A stretch of 64,000 nucleotides of DNA. Source: Streptomyces sp. KMM 9044 (lineage in GTDB: Bacteria; Actinomycetota; Actinomycetes; Streptomycetales; Streptomycetaceae). The notes beneath the pieces were generated by a model. The model had not been told where the DNA came from. It made no database searches and worked only from the letters and a program-made list of their open reading frames with translations. This document shows, one piece after another, positions 53,297 to 64,000 of the stretch. Made by a program: the position numbers and the translations under genes. Position 1 is the stretch's first letter. Each line of letters begins with the position of its first letter. The DNA lies in assembly GCF_024701375.2 (NCBI RefSeq), contig NZ_CP113910.1, positions 6,324,001 through 6,388,000 on the forward strand, in the 5' to 3' direction.

Positions 53297-55453
53297 GTGA
53301 GCAGCGAGAACGGCGGGAGCAAAGAGGCGGACGGCGGTGCGCGGGGCGCGCCGCCCGAGCAGCTCGCGCTCATCCGGGAGACCGTGCGCAAGGCCGGCAC
53401 ACCCCGGGCCAAGCCGCGGACCTGGCGAGGCACCGCGCTCGCCGGACACCTGCCGGTGGCGCGTGTCCTCGTCGACAAGGGCGTCCTGCACCTCGACCGG
53501 TACTTCGACTACGCCGTGCCCGAGGAACTCGACGCCGACGCGCAGCCGGGCGTCCGGGTGCGGGTGCGTTTCGGGGCCGGCCGGCACCGGGTGCGCGAGG
53601 GACGCCGCGAAGGCGGCGGGCTCATCGACGGGTTCCTGGTCGAGCGGCTCGCCGAGTCCGACTACGCGGGTCCGCTGGCCGCCCTCGCCCAGGTGGTCTC
53701 ACCCGAGCCGGTCCTGAGCGGGGAACTGCTGGGGCTGGCCCGCGCGGTCGCCGACCGGTACGCGGGCAGTCTCGCCGACGTGCTCCAGCTCGCCGTACCG
53801 CCGCGCAGCGCCCGCGCCGAGCGGCGGCCCTCGCCCGACCCGGCGCCACCGCCCCCGGCCCCCGAGCCGGGCTCCTGGGCCCGGTACGAGCAGGGGCCCG
53901 GCTTCCTCCGGGAGCTGTCCGCCGGCGGGGCTCCGCGCGCCGTGTGGAACGCGCTGCCCGGACCGCTCTGGAGCGAGGAACTGGCCCGCGCGGTCGCCGC
54001 GACCCTGGCCTCCGGCCGAGGCGCCCTCGTCGTCCTGCCGGACGGACGGAGCGTCGCCCGCGTCGACGCCGCGCTCACCGGACTCCTGGGCAAGGGACGG
54101 CACGCGGTGCTGACCGCCGAGGCCGGGCCCGAGAAGCGGTACGCGCAGTGGCTGGCCGTGCGCCGCGGGTCCGTGCGCGCCGTGATCGGCACCCGGGCGG
54201 CGATGTTCGCACCCGTCCGGGACCTCGGGCTGGTCGCGCTCTGGGACGACGGCGACGACAGCCACGGCGAGCAGCACGCCCCGCAGCCCCACGCGCGCGA
54301 GGTGCTGCTGTTGCGGGCGGCACAGGACAAGTGCGGTTTCCTGCTGGGAAGCTGGAGCTGCACGGTGGAGGCCGCCCAACTGGTGGAGACAGGCTGGGCC
54401 GGGCCCCTGGTCGCCGGCCGGGACCGGGTACGGGCCGCCGCCCCGCTGGTGCGGACCGTCGGGGACGGGGATCTCGCGCGGGACGAGGCAGCCCGCGCCG
54501 CCCGGCTGCCGTCGCTTGCCTGGCAGGCCGTCAAGGAAGGGCTGCGGCACGGGCCGGTGCTCGTGCAGGTGCCCCGGCGCGGCTACGTCCCGCGGATGGC
54601 GTGCGCCAACTGCCGTGCCCCGGCGCGGTGCAGGCACTGCGCGGGGCCGATGGAAGCACCCGGCGCCGACGATCTGCGGTGCGGCTGGTGCGGGCGCGAG
54701 GAGAGCGGCTGGCACTGCCCGGAGTGCGGCGGGTTCCGGCTGCGGGCCCAGGTGGTGGGGGCGCGCCGGACCGCCGAGGAACTGGGCCGGGCCTTCCCCG
54801 CCGTACCGGTGCGCACCTCCGGGCGCGAGCAGGTGCTGGACACGGTTCCCGAGGCGCCCGCGCTGGTGGTGAGCACGCCGGGGGCCGAGCCGGTCGCCGA
54901 GGGCGGGTACGCGGCAGCGCTGCTGCTGGACGGCTGGGCCATGCTGAGCCGGCCCGACCTGCGGGCGGGGGAGGACGCGTTGCGCCGCTGGATCGCCGCG
55001 GCGGCGCTGGTACGTCCGCAGACGGAGGGCGGCACGGTCGTGGTGGTCGCCGAGCCGACCCTGAGGCCCGTGCAGGCGCTGGTGCGGTGGGACCCCGCAG
55101 GCCACGCGGTACGGGAGCTGGGGGAGCGGGCCGAACTGGGATTCCCGCCGGTCTCCCGGATGGCGGCCGTGTCGGGGCCCGCGGAGGCTGTCGCCGGGTT
55201 CCTCCGCGCGGCCGAACTCCCCGGGGAGGCGGAGGTACTGGGGCCCGTCCCGCTGCCCGTCACGCCCACTGGCCGCCCGCGGCGACCCGGCGGCCCGCCG
55301 CCCGGGGGCCACTGGGAGCGGGCCCTGATCCGCGTACCCCGGGGCAGGGGGGCCGCGCTGACCGCCGCCCTGAAGTCCGCCCAGGCGGCCCGCATGGCCC
55401 GCGGCGGTGACGAACCGGTGTGGGTACGGATCGACCCGCCCGACATCGGCTGA
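53297..55453 (+). CDS. priA: PriA-like primosomal protein without helicase motifs
   Basis: 718 residues from GTG 53297. The N-terminal 3'-end-binding domain is present (ARVLVDKGVLHLDRYFDYAV), as are the paired zinc cysteines (CANCRAPARCRHC and CGWCGREESGWHCPECGG, about residues 436-480). But the place of Walker A holds ALVVLPDGRSVARVDAAL and the DEAH box is LWDDGDDSHGEQ. ATPase and helicase activity are therefore unlikely, as known for actinobacterial PriA. It probably serves as a DNA-binding scaffold at replication restart. The start is weakly supported. Confidence 0.88.
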   Translation: MSSENGGSKEADGGARGAPPEQLALIRETVRKAGTPRAKPRTWRGTALAGHLPVARVLVDKGVLHLDRYFDYAVPEELDADAQPGVRVRVRFGAGRHRVREGRREGGGLIDGFLVERLAESDYAGPLAALAQVVSPEPVLSGELLGLARAVADRYAGSLADVLQLAVPPRSARAERRPSPDPAPPPPAPEPGSWARYEQGPGFLRELSAGGAPRAVWNALPGPLWSEELARAVAATLASGRGALVVLPDGRSVARVDAALTGLLGKGRHAVLTAEAGPEKRYAQWLAVRRGSVRAVIGTRAAMFAPVRDLGLVALWDDGDDSHGEQHAPQPHAREVLLLRAAQDKCGFLLGSWSCTVEAAQLVETGWAGPLVAGRDRVRAAAPLVRTVGDGDLARDEAARAARLPSLAWQAVKEGLRHGPVLVQVPRRGYVPRMACANCRAPARCRHCAGPMEAPGADDLRCGWCGREESGWHCPECGGFRLRAQVVGARRTAEELGRAFPAVPVRTSGREQVLDTVPEAPALVVSTPGAEPVAEGGYAAALLLDGWAMLSRPDLRAGEDALRRWIAAAALVRPQTEGGTVVVVAEPTLRPVQALVRWDPAGHAVRELGERAELGFPPVSRMAAVSGPAEAVAGFLRAAELPGEAEVLGPVPLPVTPTGRPRRPGGPPPGGHWERALIRVPRGRGAALTAALKSAQAARMARGGDEPVWVRIDPPDIG

Positions 55454-55552
55454 GGAACACGGGCCGGGCGACGCGGAGCGGTGGTCGTGGCCGGGGGAGC
55501 GGGCGAGCGGGGAACTCCTCGACGGTGCCGCATACGGATCGCGCCCTCGGGC

Positions 55553-55576
55553 GGGGGAGGGGAGGGGGGGGGGAGG
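55553..55576. repeat. G-tract, quadruplex-prone
   Basis: Runs of 5, 4, 10 and 2 G separated by single A within 24 bp (10 consecutive G at 55564-55573), in the gap after priA. The 279-bp gap 55454-55732 otherwise has nothing I can support. Confidence 0.6.
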
Positions 55577-55732
55577 CACAAGTGCCGACGTGGGGCGCGG
55601 CGTTGCCCGCCGCGCGTACGCCGACGCCCGTTTAGGCCCGCCTGGCACGACGGCGACAGGACAGGCCGGTTGCGGAGTCCGGCCCTCCAAAGCGGTGGTC
55701 GTGTCCGGAAGGGCCTGGAGCGGGTGGTGCGG

Positions 55733-56341
<609 letters not shown>

Positions 56342-56477
56342 TCAACTCTTTCTTGACCAACGCGGATTCGCTCAGTGGGTCACGGGGTGGGGGCGCGGTG
56401 GCATATGCGTACGCCCCCGCGCGGGAGCGTACGCATCGGTCTCGTCCGACGCGTCGTCCTTCCCTCCCTGACCTTCC

Positions 56478-56655
56478 GTGGGAATCCCGGCCTTCAGGCC
56501 GGGCGGGAAACGCGTCCTGATGTCCGGAGCCGCGAAGCGGTGTAGTACGCTGCGTGCCCGCTTCGGCAGCGGTCAGGGCTTGGCCGTCATGAGACCCCTC
56601 AGGGTCGAGAGTGAGAAGCCTCCTCGTTCACGAGGGGGAGGAGCCACAGACTGGT
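56478..56655. mobile_element. Possible IS200/IS605-derived MITE in front of fmt
   Basis: Two hairpins about 120 bp apart: cccggccttcaggccggg (56486-56503) in the context gggaatcccgg...cgggaaacg, and cctcctcgttcacgaggggg (56619-56638) in the context gagaagcctcc...gaggagccac. Both resemble terminal palindromes of IS200/IS605-type elements, but no tnpA or tnpB is present. Alternatively it is a structured fmt leader. The rest of 56282-56699 shows no gene. Confidence 0.35.
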
Positions 56656-56699
56656 GCGCTGCCCGCATCCGTCCCCGCCCGAGAGGCCCGAACCACCCC

Positions 56700-57632
56700 A
56701 TGAAGCTCGTCTTCGCCGGTACCCCCGAGGTCGCCGTTCCCGCTCTGGACGCTCTTCTCGCCTCGGAGCGGCACGAGGTGGCCGCCGTCGTCACCCGGCC
56801 CGACGCACCCGCCGGGCGGGGCCGCAGGCTGGTCGCCTCCCCGGTCGCCGAGCGGGCGCAGGAGGCCGGGATCGAGGTGCTCAGGCCGGTGAAGCCGCGA
56901 GACCCGGAGTTCATCGAGCGGCTGCGTGAGATCGCCCCCGACTGCTGTCCCGTCGTCGCCTACGGCGCCCTGCTGCCCCGGGCCGCCCTCGAGATCCCGG
57001 ACCGGGGCTGGGTCAACCTGCACTTCTCGCTGCTGCCCGCCTGGCGCGGGGCGGCGCCCGTGCAGTACGCCGTCATGGCGGGCGACGAGATCACCGGCGC
57101 GTCCACCTTCCTCATCGAGGAAGGGCTCGACTCGGGGCCGGTCTACGGCACCGTCACCGAGGAGATCCGCCCCACGGACACCAGCGGCGACCTGCTCACG
57201 CGGCTCGCCTTCGCCGGCGCCGGACTGCTCGCCGCGACCATGGACGGCATCGAGGACGGCACCCTGAAGGCCGTACCGCAGCCCGCCGACGGGATCACCC
57301 TCGCCCCGAAGGTCTCCGTGGAGGACGCCCGCGTCGACTGGAGTGCCCCGGCCCTGCGCGTCGACCGCATCGTGCGCGGCTGCACGCCCGCGCCCGGTGC
57401 CTGGACCACTTTCCGGGGTGAGCGGCTCAAGCTCGTCCAGGTCACGCCCGCCCCCGGCCGTACGGATCTCGCACCCGGACGGCTGGCCACGGGCAAGAAC
57501 AACGTGTACGTCGGCACCGGCTCGCACGCCATGGAACTGCTGTGGGTGCAGGCCCAGGGCAAGAAGCCGATGCGCGCGGCCGACTGGGCCCGCGGAGTAC
57601 GGATCGGGACCGAGGAGACCGTAGGCGGCTGA
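56700..57632 (+). CDS. fmt: Methionyl-tRNA formyltransferase
   Basis: 310 residues from ATG 56700 ([20 protein letters not shown]). Formyltransferase core: [20 protein letters not shown], the catalytic [20 protein letters not shown] (Asn-His...), [12 protein letters not shown]; a C-terminal OB-like domain binds tRNA. It formylates initiator Met-tRNA. rsmB follows after 104 bp. Confidence 0.94.
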   Translation: MKLVFAGTPEVAVPALDALLASERHEVAAVVTRPDAPAGRGRRLVASPVAERAQEAGIEVLRPVKPRDPEFIERLREIAPDCCPVVAYGALLPRAALEIPDRGWVNLHFSLLPAWRGAAPVQYAVMAGDEITGASTFLIEEGLDSGPVYGTVTEEIRPTDTSGDLLTRLAFAGAGLLAATMDGIEDGTLKAVPQPADGITLAPKVSVEDARVDWSAPALRVDRIVRGCTPAPGAWTTFRGERLKLVQVTPAPGRTDLAPGRLATGKNNVYVGTGSHAMELLWVQAQGKKPMRAADWARGVRIGTEETVGG

Positions 57633-57736
57633 CGTCGCCGCCCCCAGGCCCGGTGCCCTGCGTCGCACGACCCCGCACCGTCCTGACGGCGTACGCTGGA
57701 GCGCGCACTTCGTCCCACACCCGGAGCACCTTTTTC

Positions 57737-59146
57737 GTGAGTGACCAGCCCCGTCGTCCCCGCAAGCCCTACCGCCGGCCCAAGAAGGACCCCGTCCGTT
57801 TCCTCGCCTTCGAGGCCCTGCGGGCCGTGGACGAGCGGGAGGCCTACGCCAACCTCGTTCTGCCGCCCCTGCTGCGCAAGGCGCGCCAGGGCGGTGACTT
57901 CGACGCCAGGGACGCGGCGCTCGCCACCGAGCTGGTCTACGGCACGCTGCGCCGGCAGGGGACGTACGACGCGGTCGTCGCCGCCTGTGTCGACCGGCCG
58001 CTGCGTGAGGTGGACCCGCCCGTCCTCGACGTGCTCAGCCTCGGCGCGCACCAGCTGCTCGGGACCCGGATCCCGACCCATGCCGCCGTGTCCGCCTCCG
58101 TCGAGCTCGCGCGCGTGGTGCTCGGCGACGGGCGGGCCAAGTTCGTCAACGCAGTCCTGCGCAAGGTCGCGCAGCACGACCTCGACGGCTGGCTCGAGCG
58201 GGTCGCGCCGCCGTACGACGAGGACCCCGAGGACCATCTCGCCGTGGTGCACTCGCACCCGCGCTGGGTCGTCTCCGCGCTGTGGGACTCCCTCGGCGGT
58301 GGTCGGGCCGGCATCGAGGAACTGCTGCGGGCCGACAACGAGCGGCCCGAGGTGACGCTCGTGGCCCGCCCCGGCCGGGCCACCACCGGGGAACTGCTGG
58401 CCGAGGAGGCAGCCCTGCCGGGCCGCTGGTCGCCGTACGCGGTACGGCTGAGCGAGGGCGGCGAGCCGGGTGCGATCCCGGCCGTGGCGGACGGCAGGGC
58501 CGGCGTGCAGGACGAGGGAAGCCAGCTCGTCGCGCTCGCCCTGGCCAACGCCCCGCTGGACGGGCCCGACCGGATGTGGCTGGACGGTTGTGCCGGCCCC
58601 GGCGGCAAGGCCGCGCTGCTCGCCGCGCTCGCCGCCGAGCGCGGCGCCGTCCTGCTGGCCTCCGAGAAGCAGCCGCACCGGGCCGGACTGGTCGCGAAGG
58701 CGCTGGCCGGGAGCCCCGGCCCCTACCAGGTCGTTGCCGCCGACGGGACCCGGCCGCCGTGGCGGCCCGGCACCTTCGACCGGGTGCTGGTCGACGTGCC
58801 GTGCACCGGCCTCGGCGCCCTGCGCCGGCGCCCCGAGGCGCGCTGGCGGCGCCGGCCGGGCGACCTGGAGGGCTTCGCCCCGCTGCAGCGCGAGCTGCTG
58901 CGCACCGCCCTGGAGTCCGTACGGGTCGGCGGTGTCGTCGGCTACGCCACCTGCTCGCCGCACCTGGCCGAGACCCGGGCCGTGGTCGCCGACCTCCTCA
59001 AGCAGTTCCCGGACGCCGAACTCCTCGACGCCCGGCCGCTGCTGCCCGGCGTCCCGGAACTGGGCGAGGGCCCCGACGTCCAGCTGTGGCCGCATGTGCA
59101 CGGGACCGACGGCATGTATCTGGCGCTCATCCGCCGGACCGGCTGA
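57737..59146 (+). CDS. rsmB: 16S rRNA (cytosine-967-C5)-methyltransferase RsmB
   Basis: 469 residues from GTG 57737 (MSDQPRRPRKPYRRPKKDPV). N-terminal NusB-like domain (ARDAALATELVYGTLRRQGT), then a SAM methyltransferase: DEGSQLVALALANAP, WLDGCAGPGGKAALLAAL (motif I), VDVPCTGLGALRRRPEARWR (motif IV Cys) and YATCSPHLAETRAVV (motif VI Cys, catalytic). The fmt-rsmB order is widely conserved. Confidence 0.94.
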   Translation: MSDQPRRPRKPYRRPKKDPVRFLAFEALRAVDEREAYANLVLPPLLRKARQGGDFDARDAALATELVYGTLRRQGTYDAVVAACVDRPLREVDPPVLDVLSLGAHQLLGTRIPTHAAVSASVELARVVLGDGRAKFVNAVLRKVAQHDLDGWLERVAPPYDEDPEDHLAVVHSHPRWVVSALWDSLGGGRAGIEELLRADNERPEVTLVARPGRATTGELLAEEAALPGRWSPYAVRLSEGGEPGAIPAVADGRAGVQDEGSQLVALALANAPLDGPDRMWLDGCAGPGGKAALLAALAAERGAVLLASEKQPHRAGLVAKALAGSPGPYQVVAADGTRPPWRPGTFDRVLVDVPCTGLGALRRRPEARWRRRPGDLEGFAPLQRELLRTALESVRVGGVVGYATCSPHLAETRAVVADLLKQFPDAELLDARPLLPGVPELGEGPDVQLWPHVHGTDGMYLALIRRTG

Positions 59147-60287
59147 CGCCCGCCTCCTCCGGCTCGCGCACCGTGCCGACGCCGTCCTCGCGAGCGAGCC
59201 GGTGGGGCCACCACACCTCGGGGCCCACGTCCAGGAACAGGGACGTGGCCAGAACCGACCGCACGGCGAAGGTGTCCAGCAGCACGCCGAGGGCGACCGC
59301 GAAGCCGACCTCGGCGAAGGCGACCATGGGCAGGGTGCCGAGCGCGGCGCAGGTGCCCGCGAGGACCAGGCCCGCCGAGGTGATGACGGCGCCCGTGTGG
59401 CGAGTCCGGTGACCACGCCCCGCCGGGTGCCGCTCAGGCGCGCCTCCTCGCGGATCCGGGTGCTCAGGAAGACGTTGTAGTCGATGCCCGGGGCCACCAG
59501 GAAGACGAACACGAACAGCGGGAGGTCCGTCGACTCGCCCGCGTGGTCGAACACGTACCGGAAGGCCAGGGCGCTGCCTGCGCGGTGAACAGGGCACAGA
59601 TCACCGACAGCAGCGGGACCAGCAGGAGCGTGGGACCGCGACAGGCGAGCGGCAGCATCACGACGACCACGCCCATCGCGGCGAACAGCAGCGTCAAGTC
59701 GATGCCCTCGAACGCCTCGGCGAAGTCCGCCGAGGTGCCGCCCGGCCCCGTGGTGTGCACGGCGAGCCCGCCGTCGCTCCCGCCGACCTCGTCCCGTACC
59801 GAGTCGACGGCGGGCACGATCCGCTGCCAGCCCTGCTCGTCCGTCGTGACCGGTACGAGGATCTGCGCCGCCCGCGGACCGGTCTCGCGGTCGTAGACCG
59901 GGCCCCGGGCCTCGGCGCCCCGGATGCCGTGGTCGGACAACCGCCTCGGCTGCGCCGCGCCCTCGGCGATCCGCTCCCGGTCGGCGGCCGTCAGACCGCT
60001 CGCGCGCGCAGACCACGATCGCGGGGTCTGCTCGGGTCTGAAGTCCTCGGAGATCTCCAGGACCTGGGTGGACTCCGCGGACCCCGGCAGCCAGGACGCC
60101 GCATCGTGGTCCTGGGCGTCGGTCAGCTTCTGCGCGAGGGGCGCCGCCAGGAACAGCACCACCAGCCACAGTGCCAGGACCAGCCACTTGGCGCGGCGCC
60201 CGCAGACCGAATACCCGATGCCGCGCCTGCCGCGCGGCAGGCGTCCGGGCCGTTCCCTGCCTCAGGTGCGCCGCGGGTCGCGCTCAC
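59127..60287 (-). pseudogene. MMPL/RND-family transporter, decayed
   Basis: Remains of a membrane transporter in three frames from GTG 60287 ([13 protein letters not shown]). Recognisable pieces: [20 protein letters not shown] (first helix and loop), TTGPGGTSADFAEAFEGIDL, LLFAAMGVVVVMLPLACRGP, YVFDHAGESTDLPLFVFVFL, VAPGIDYNVFLSTRIREEAR and TSAGLVLAGTCAALGTLPMV. Frameshifts lie near 60250, 60010-60030 (two that compensate), 59580 and 59400. The region between the two membrane blocks is missing: about 385 codons remain against ~700 in an intact protein. Its 3' end overlaps rsmB by 20 bp. It would once have exported a hydrophobic compound. Confidence 0.78.
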
Positions 60288-60391
60288 GGCCACCTCCGGA
60301 GCCGGCCGGCCCGCGGCGCGGAAGACCGGTACGCCCGTATCCGTCCCCGGCCGGTGGCACCGACCGCCGGAGGGCATGGCAGGCTTGGTGC

Positions 60392-61078
60392 ATGGCCGCG
60401 CAGATCAACCCCAGTATTCTCTCCGCCGACTTCGCCCGCCTCGCGGACGAGGCGCAGGCGGTCGAGGGAGCCGACTGGCTTCACGTCGACGTCATGGACA
60501 ACCATTTCGTCCCGAACCTCACACTCGGTGTGCCGGTCGTGGAGTCGCTCGCCCGCGCGACGGACATTCCACTGGACTGCCACCTGATGATCGAGGCCCC
60601 CGATCGCTGGGCGCCCCAGTACGTCGAGGCGGGGGCCGGTTCCGTCACCTTCCACGTCGAGGCGGCCGCGGCACCCGTGCGGCTGGCCCGGGAGATCAGG
60701 GCCAAGGGGGCCAGGGCCTCCATGGCCCTGCGGCCCGCGACGCCGATCGAGCCGTACGAGGACCTCCTCCCCGAGCTCGACATGCTGCTGATCATGACGG
60801 TCGAACCGGGTTTCGGGGGCCAGGCCTTCCTCGACGTCATGCTTCCGAAGATTCGCCGCACCCGCGAGTTGATCAGCAAGCACGGTCTGGACCTCTGGCT
60901 CCAGGTCGACGGCGGTGTTTCGGCGTCCACCATCGAGCAGTGCGCCGACGCCGGGGCCGATGTCTTCGTCGCGGGATCCGCCGTGTACGGGGCACAGGAC
61001 CCGGCCGAGGCGGTACGTGCACTGCGCACGCAGGCAGAGGCCGTCACGGCCAAGGCATCCTGGGCGTGCGGCCACTGA
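60392..61078 (+). CDS. rpe: Ribulose-phosphate 3-epimerase
   Basis: 228 residues from ATG 60392. TIM barrel with metal ligands in [42 protein letters not shown] and [37 protein letters not shown] is the family loop. Interconverts ribulose-5-P and xylulose-5-P in the pentose phosphate pathway. The ribosome binding site is weak. The SorC-type regulator follows. Confidence 0.94.
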   Translation: MAAQINPSILSADFARLADEAQAVEGADWLHVDVMDNHFVPNLTLGVPVVESLARATDIPLDCHLMIEAPDRWAPQYVEAGAGSVTFHVEAAAAPVRLAREIRAKGARASMALRPATPIEPYEDLLPELDMLLIMTVEPGFGGQAFLDVMLPKIRRTRELISKHGLDLWLQVDGGVSASTIEQCADAGADVFVAGSAVYGAQDPAEAVRALRTQAEAVTAKASWACGH

Positions 61079-61181
61079 GTCACGAGAACATGAACGGCTC
61101 CCCAGCAGGGCTGATCGACCGCGCCGGATCTGCAAGGATGAACGGCGAATCCAGAATGTGAACAGCAGTGAGGAGATCGCC

Positions 61182-62204
61182 GTGTCGGGTATGTCGGCGG
61201 CGGGCCGTTCAGCCATGCGGATGGGACCCGCTGAGCTGGTGCAGGCGGCGGCCATGGCCCGCCGCTTCTACCTAGAGGGCAAGTCCAAGATCCAGATCGC
61301 CGAGGAGTTCGGCGTCAGCCGCTTCAAGGTGGCACGGGTCCTGGAGACCGCCCTCGAACGGGATCTCGTACGCATCGAGATCCGCGTGCCGGCCGAGCTG
61401 GATGCGGAGCGCTCCGACGCGCTGCGCGCCCGCTACGGCCTCAGGCACGCCGTCGTGGTGGAGTCCCCGACCGAGGCCGCGGAGACACCCGACCCCGAGA
61501 ACCTGGGAGAGGTGGCCGCCGACCTGCTCGGCGAACTGGTCAACGAAGGAGATGTGCTGGGCCTGGCCTGGGGCCGGTCCACCATCCACATGGCTGCGGC
61601 CCTGGACCGGCTGGCGCCCTGCACGGTCGTGCAGCTGACGGGCGTGTACGACGCCGGGACCGCCGAGCGCGGCTCGGTGGAGGCCGTACGGCGGGCCGCG
61701 CAGGTGTCGGGCGGCGACGCCCACCCCATCTACGCGCCGATGCTGCTCCCTGACGCGGCGACCGCCGAGGCGCTGCGCCACCAGACCGGTATCGCACGGG
61801 CCTTCGAGTACTTCGACAAGGTGACGGTCGCCTGCGTCTCCATCGGCTCCTGGGAGCCGGGCATCTCGGCGGTGCACGACATGCTCTCGGACGAGGAACG
61901 GGAACACTACGCCTCCCTGGGCGTCGCCGCCGAGATGTCCGCGCACCTCTTCGACGCCGACGGGCGCAGGGTCGGCCGGGACCTGGGGGAGCGCTGCATC
62001 ACGGTGAAGACCCACCAGCTCCGCAAGGTCCCCGAGGTCGTCGCGATCGCCGGCGGGCAGCGCAAGGGCCCCGCGATCGACGCGGTGCTGAGCTCCGGCC
62101 TGGTCACCAGCCTGGTGACGGACACCTCCGCCGCCGACTACCTGATGGCGGCGGGGCCCGCGCCCAGGCCCGCCCTCAACCGGTCGGACCCGGACGGCTC
62201 CTGA
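61182..62204 (+). CDS. SorC/DeoR-type sugar-binding transcriptional regulator
   Basis: 340 residues. GTG 61182 is chosen because AGGAG lies 7 nt upstream; GTG 61158 is also in frame. Helix-turn-helix at about 27-50 (SKIQIAEEFGVSRFKVARVL), then the SorC sugar-phosphate-binding domain (GLAWGRSTIHMAAALDRL, VVQLTGVYDAGTAERGSVEA, VACVSIGSWEPGISAV, VAIAGGQRKGPAIDAVLSSG). It probably senses a phosphorylated sugar. Being just downstream of rpe suggests a pentose phosphate, which is inference. Confidence 0.87.
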   Translation: MSGMSAAGRSAMRMGPAELVQAAAMARRFYLEGKSKIQIAEEFGVSRFKVARVLETALERDLVRIEIRVPAELDAERSDALRARYGLRHAVVVESPTEAAETPDPENLGEVAADLLGELVNEGDVLGLAWGRSTIHMAAALDRLAPCTVVQLTGVYDAGTAERGSVEAVRRAAQVSGGDAHPIYAPMLLPDAATAEALRHQTGIARAFEYFDKVTVACVSIGSWEPGISAVHDMLSDEEREHYASLGVAAEMSAHLFDADGRRVGRDLGERCITVKTHQLRKVPEVVAIAGGQRKGPAIDAVLSSGLVTSLVTDTSAADYLMAAGPAPRPALNRSDPDGS

Positions 62205-62227
62205 CCGCGCGAGGGACGAGGGCGGGC

Positions 62228-62641
62228 GTGGCAGCATCGCCGCACGGTACTGCGGCTCCTCCCTGGTCTCCCGGCCTGCCTCCCGTGCTGCCCCGGCGCG
62301 CCCGCCCCTCGGGGGCCGCCCGCCCACCGGCGCGGGACGAGGCGGCCCCCGCCCGGGCCGACGGCATGGCCACCTTCCAGGAGCCCGACCTTCCTGGGCA
62401 GGCGCGGCGCACGCCGGACCTCATCGCCACGGGCGGCCCCTTCCCGCACGACCAGGACGGCCCCGTTTCCGGCAGCTTCGAAGGGCTGCCGCCCCAGCGG
62501 GAACACGACTGCCGTCACGAGTACGCGGCGGGGACACCGGGCTCGCCCGGCCACGGGGCGTGGCGCGTCGTCACCGGGCGCGACGGCGGGACGTACTGCA
62601 CCGACGACCCCCACGCACCGTTCAGGGCGGTACCGGAATGA
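62228..62641 (+). CDS. RNase Sa/T1-like protein, probably degenerate
   Basis: 137 residues from GTG 62228. From about residue 53 the sequence follows the guanyl-specific RNase Sa fold: DLPGQARRTPDLIATGGPFP, QDGPVSGSFEGLPPQ, HEYAAGTPG and WRVVTGRDGGTYCTDDPHAP. The catalytic Glu (HEY) and Arg (WRVVTG) are in place, but the catalytic His position, reading D-H-Y in RNase Sa, reads D-P-H here. The N-terminus (MAASPHGTAAPPWSPGLPPV) is no signal peptide although these RNases are secreted. Probably decaying. The short frame at 62670-62870 might be what is left of an inhibitor gene, but I cannot show it. Confidence 0.5.
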   Translation: MAASPHGTAAPPWSPGLPPVLPRRARPSGAARPPARDEAAPARADGMATFQEPDLPGQARRTPDLIATGGPFPHDQDGPVSGSFEGLPPQREHDCRHEYAAGTPGSPGHGAWRVVTGRDGGTYCTDDPHAPFRAVPE

Positions 62642-62895
62642 CGCACGAACCGGCGGACCGGCCCGTCGTGTGAACGCGGACCGCCGGTCGTCGGTGGCCG
62701 GCCTGCGCGACCACGTCTGGGAGGAGACCGCGCGGGAGGTGTTCGCCGAGGCGGTGCGGCGGGCCCCGTCGCCCACCGTGGCGCTCACGCTCGGAGACTC
62801 CTCCGAGCCGGGCGCCCCCTGCCTGGACGATCGCACCGGCACGGGCGGTCCAGCCGTCATGGGACAATGAAGTACGTGCTCTTCCCCCTGGCTGA

Positions 62896-64000
<1,105 letters not shown>

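Noticed and set aside
57143..60187. 1,014-codon minus-strand frame across fmt and rsmB
   Set aside because: Antisense to two certain genes; only its first part coincides with one frame of the decayed MMPL gene.
62670..62870. 66-codon frame starting GTG as an independent gene
   Set aside because: No ribosome binding site and no clear family; mentioned only as a possible inhibitor relic.

Overview
The window is high-GC actinobacterial DNA, almost certainly a Streptomyces chromosome. Evidence for this is the third-position GC bias in every gene, many GTG/TTG starts, a bldD gene with its c-di-GMP-binding motif, an actinobacterial sIHF gene, an actinobacterial-type PriA without helicase motifs, and a gene order (relA ... 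hisS ... rpsD, alaS, aro, efp, bldD, pyr/car, rpoZ, metK, priA, fmt, rsmB, rpe) that I recognise as the conserved Streptomyces core arrangement.

Layout. (1) 1-5800: 3' end of relA, a DUF349 protein and a membrane-anchored cyclophilin on the minus strand, then an MBL-fold hydrolase and hisS on the plus strand. (2) 5835-19785: a ~14 kb accessory island wedged between the hisS terminator and the VKOR/rarA/rpsD block. Its outer edges are inverted copies of the same IS630-type end. Inside are IS630 (one relic, one intact with a passenger gene), a small inverted-repeat element with one unknown gene, an IS5-type pseudogene, and nested IS1380, IS21 and ISAs1-type remnants. It also holds two regulator cassettes (XRE-type regulators, DUF7848-type proteins, a Nudix protein), each followed by the same ~160-bp repeat and then by a displaced polymorphic-toxin C-terminal tip with an overlapping immunity gene. 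(3) 19955-30415: VKOR, rarA, rpsD, DUF948 and DUF6167 proteins, alaS, ruvX, mltG, aroE and a small membrane protein. (4) 30944-36174: aroC-aroK-aroB as an overlapping shikimate operon, a P-loop protein and an M24-like protein. (5) 36232-38543: efp-nusB, an IS1182-type relic, and bldD (minus strand) with a promoter overlapped by a consensus BldD box. (6) 38685-48762: pyrimidine biosynthesis, pyrR-pyrB-pyrC-(PH-like)-carA-carB then pyrD-pyrF, with a PyrR-binding-like stem-loop directly in front of the pyrR ribosome binding site. (7) 49020-53208: sIHF, gmk, rpoZ, coaBC, metK. (8) 53297-64000: priA, a HTH protein, fmt, rsmB, a decayed MMPL transporter, rpe, a SorC-type regulator, a degenerate RNase Sa-like gene, and the 5' part of guaB1.

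How the parts work together. The core genes supply translation (hisS, alaS, rpsD, efp, fmt, rsmB, ruvX), aromatic and pyrimidine precursors, SAM and CoA, and growth or development control (relA, bldD, sIHF, rpoZ). The island is the only clearly foreign part. The strongest candidate for something undescribed is its repeat-headed orphan toxin/immunity modules docked twice behind DUF7848/XRE-type cassettes; next come the passenger gene of the IS630 element and the inverted-repeat element that broke an older copy of it.
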